Below, piece by piece: positions 45,869 through 47,514 of a DNA stretch of 47,514 nucleotides (within the stretch, counting starts at the first letter, position 1; every line of letters begins with the position of its first letter). The translations under genes and the position numbers were made by a program. Origin of the DNA: a virus. A model generated the notes under the pieces. It was not told the origin of the DNA. It ran no database searches and saw only the letters and a list, made by a program, of their open reading frames with translations. The DNA lies in IMG/VR virus record IMGVR_UViG_3300046747_000043, positions 1-47,514 of that record. The stretch is one strand, 5' to 3'.

Positions 45869-46255
45869 CTATTCAGGTGCGTGTTCGATGTGCTTCTCAA
45901 CAACGACCCATCCCGTGAAAAAGTGATCATTCCGAAGCGCCTCGCATATGGGACATTCGTATTCGCGTAATTCTGGTCTGCGGATTCCGATTAGATATTT
46001 GGCACACGGTCGGTCTTTATTTACATGGTGTGCGGTGGCGAGTAACTGGTTTCTGCTGGCTATAATTCTTGTTAGCCGGTCGATCTCTGACATGGCATCG
46101 CCTATCGTGTCTAACCGAGCCTGGGACTGCTCTTCTGACAGTTTTAAATCTTTGTCAAATTGACAGGCTATTTCAAATAGTATCTCGGTTCCAACTGATC
46201 TATCAGAAGATTCTTCCTGCTTCCATTTATTTAAACGATCGCTTGTACTTTCCAT
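45869..46255 (-). CDS. Hypothetical protein with CxxC
   Basis: The product (128 aa) is helical and acidic with a coiled-coil-like centre (LSEEQSQARLDTIGDAMSEIDRLTRIIASR) and a C-terminal YECPICEAL, a single zinc-knuckle half. ATG behind GGAG. No family recognised. Confidence 0.65.
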   Translation of the reverse strand: MESTSDRLNKWKQEESSDRSVGTEILFEIACQFDKDLKLSEEQSQARLDTIGDAMSEIDRLTRIIASRNQLLATAHHVNKDRPCAKYLIGIRRPELREYECPICEALRNDHFFTGWVVVEKHIEHAPE

Positions 46256-46265
46256 ATAGACTCCT

Positions 46266-46442
46266 TTATTTCATCACATACGATTGCGGGTTGTCGCAGT
46301 TCCGGTGCTGGGCACGACCGTCGTCGTTGAAGGTCCATTTGTGGTTTCCGAGTATCTGGTTCTTGCACTTGGCGCACATACGCTTGGGCTTTTCGAAGTT
46401 GTAAGGTCGGCCGCAACATAGGCACCGTTCTTTATCAGCCAC
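46266..46442 (-). CDS. Small zinc-ribbon protein, GTG start
   Basis: A 58-aa product with CLCCGRP and CAKCKN plus a later His/Cys pair, a classic zinc ribbon that may bind nucleic acid. The GTG start overlaps the TGA of the ASCH-like gene; the longer frame upstream only shadows that gene. The tight overlap supports it. Confidence 0.7.
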   Translation of the reverse strand: MADKERCLCCGRPYNFEKPKRMCAKCKNQILGNHKWTFNDDGRAQHRNCDNPQSYVMK

Positions 46443-47079
46443 GAATTTCCGCCCGTTCCCACGATATGACCCACACCCACGGATTGACGTTCCATGATCC
46501 ATCGCCGTTAATGCGCTCCCAAAGCAATCGATAGCCGGCGACGAAGTCTGGTTCGGTTGTAGGGTGCCCACAGCATTCTTCGGTGTATCCGTTAAAAAAT
46601 CCTTGTTGACAACAAACCATTTTTCCTTCCGGTTCCGCACCCTCAGACTGAGCATCGGATTGGCTGATGTCTTGCAGCCGTTCTACCCGGATTTTGATGT
46701 CGAATAGATTTATGCGTGAATCATACCGTCTCATGAAAATTGACGGCGTCCACTTTCCTAAAATTCCAAATTTATCCTTCATTCGAGGATCGTCTTTTAA
46801 AGTTGCACTATAGAAATGGTTTTCTCCATTAGGCATATAAGTTTCTTTTACCCACAGTGCGTCGCCGTCCTGTCCGTAGCGGCATTTGATCGTTTTTTTG
46901 TCAAAAAATCCTGTTATGTCGGAGCGCTGTAAATAATAGCCGTCTGGATGAAATTGCAGTGTCACACCGTTGCGAATGGGAGGCCGAACCATTCGCCGCG
47001 TCTGCGTCTTTCGTCCATCCATAATCGCCCGGATCATTTCGCCGCTAAAAAGTATCGGATGCCATTTAAAGTCATCCAT
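46435..47079 (-). CDS. ASCH-domain-like phage protein
   Basis: A 214-aa protein with HPILFSGEMIRAIMDGRKTQTRRMV, the hallmark beginning of a widespread phage family related to the ASCH/PUA-like fold, then WVKETYMPNG and the ending NGDGSWNVNPWVWVISWER. ASCH domains bind RNA or modified bases. ATG 47079 overlaps the stop of the 56-aa gene. Confidence 0.75.
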   Translation of the reverse strand: MDDFKWHPILFSGEMIRAIMDGRKTQTRRMVRPPIRNGVTLQFHPDGYYLQRSDITGFFDKKTIKCRYGQDGDALWVKETYMPNGENHFYSATLKDDPRMKDKFGILGKWTPSIFMRRYDSRINLFDIKIRVERLQDISQSDAQSEGAEPEGKMVCCQQGFFNGYTEECCGHPTTEPDFVAGYRLLWERINGDGSWNVNPWVWVISWERAEIRG

Positions 47080-47242
47080 GGCGTTCACTATCCCGAAAAT
47101 CCGCGGCCTCGCGCCGGTCTGCTTCGCGCTCGATCGCTGCCTCGGTCGCAAGATCGGCCGCTTCTTCGTCGGTCATTCCTTCTGGTAGGTCGTCGTCTCC
47201 TGGCAGGTTACAGTCCAGGCATGGTCCGCGGTAGTCGATCAT
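47072..47242 (-). CDS. Small acidic protein with CxxC
   Basis: A 56-aa product with GPCLDCNLPGDDDLPEGMTDEEAADLATEAAI, a short CxxC loop and an acidic helix. The ATG shares a base with the TGA of the upstream gene and its TGA overlaps the ATG of the next. Function unknown. Confidence 0.7.
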   Translation of the reverse strand: MIDYRGPCLDCNLPGDDDLPEGMTDEEAADLATEAAIEREADRREAADFRDSERHG

Positions 47243-47481
47243 CAGTACAATACCTCCGAACCAAACGGCTTCTCCGTAGGTTCAATCGTATACACAACAT
47301 CGCCGTTTTTTAGAGCTTCAATTTTGATGTCTGGATGGGCGAGTGCCAGGAAATTGCTGGTTTTCATAGCGTCCGTGAAATTGCGGGCGAGTAACGGACC
47401 TTTACGGCCATTGAGTACGGTGTATTGATTGTATACTTTACCTTCGGGATCCGTGGATCGGAAAGTGTAGTGGTTACTCAT
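47242..47481 (-). CDS. Hypothetical protein
   Basis: The product (79 aa) starts at ATG behind AAGGAT. It looks like a small beta-alpha-beta domain (HYTFRSTDPEGKVYNQYTVL, then NFTDAMKTSNFLALA). It is the most upstream gene of the window; the 33 bases before it hold only its ribosome site. No family recognised. Confidence 0.6.
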   Translation of the reverse strand: MSNHYTFRSTDPEGKVYNQYTVLNGRKGPLLARNFTDAMKTSNFLALAHPDIKIEALKNGDVVYTIEPTEKPFGSEVLY

Positions 47482-47514
47482 ATCTTATCCTTAAAAATTA
47501 ATTGAATTTCAGTT

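Noticed and set aside
1-47514. Plus-strand open reading frames throughout the window
   Set aside because: They lie opposite real genes, lack consistent ribosome sites and coupling, and show no recognisable domains.

Overview
The window is a piece of a tailed, contractile-tail (myovirus) bacteriophage genome. Every supported gene lies on the minus strand, packed with ATGA, TAATG or TGATG stop/start overlaps, so the map reads from high to low coordinates. There is no integrase, repressor or host gene in the window. The host cannot be named; the lysis genes (amidase, signal-peptide transglycosylase, a membrane-anchored coiled-coil protein, a two-helix membrane protein) fit a Gram-negative bacterium.

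Layout in transcription order: (1) 47.5-45.9 kb, small genes (ASCH-like protein, zinc ribbon). (2) 45.8-39.2 kb, ParB-like/DNA methyltransferase fusion, probable small terminase, large terminase, DUF1073-type portal, a virion protein and a Mu gpF-like head protein. (3) 39.15-17.85 kb, starting at a strong sigma70-like promoter: two tandem paralogues, a DUF2213-type protease/scaffold, decoration protein, major capsid, neck proteins, sheath, a Tad2-like (DUF2829) protein, tube, a tail chaperone pair with a -1 frameshift site, tape measure, baseplate (Dit-like, Pam3 gp18-like plug, hub, spike, gp25-like, J, DUF2612), two fibres, then lysis genes and a papain-like peptidase, ending at a rho-independent terminator. 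(4) 17.75-16.0 kb, small genes including a transglutaminase-like lipoprotein broken by a tetranucleotide repeat. (5) 16.0-11.9 kb, the RNA locus described below. (6) 11.86-4.34 kb, ERF annealing protein, NinB-like/HNH, Cas4-like nuclease, a replication initiator carrying iterons and AT-rich repeats, and a DnaC-like loader, ending at a terminator. (7) 4.3 kb to the left edge, an Acb2-like gene, a glycosyltransferase, two methyltransferases and small proteins. Units 4, 5, 6 and 7 each begin with the same GGTAGTARTRTT element.

The outstanding feature is at 15.4-16.0 kb: a phage-encoded Ro60/Rsr-type protein (TROVE plus vWA domains, 461 aa) preceded by five structured RNAs that share one architecture. 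Each has a covarying lower stem, an internal loop with TGGCG on one side and an ATTCC-type strand on the other, a covarying upper stem, and TTACTTC just after the upper 5' strand. I interpret them as Y RNAs. Three are minimal (56-66 nt). One, next to the protein gene, carries a permuted tRNA-like module (T arm, capped acceptor stem, D arm), as bacterial YrlA RNAs do. The most upstream one is the reverse circular permutation: tRNA acceptor ends are open, the Y lower stem is capped by a UUCG loop, and the Y helix replaces the anticodon arm. A normal tRNA-Lys sits among them. An aberrant tRNA-Leu-like RNA and a tRNA-sized cloverleaf follow the protein gene. Functional assignments are made by eye from the sequence; no database search was run.
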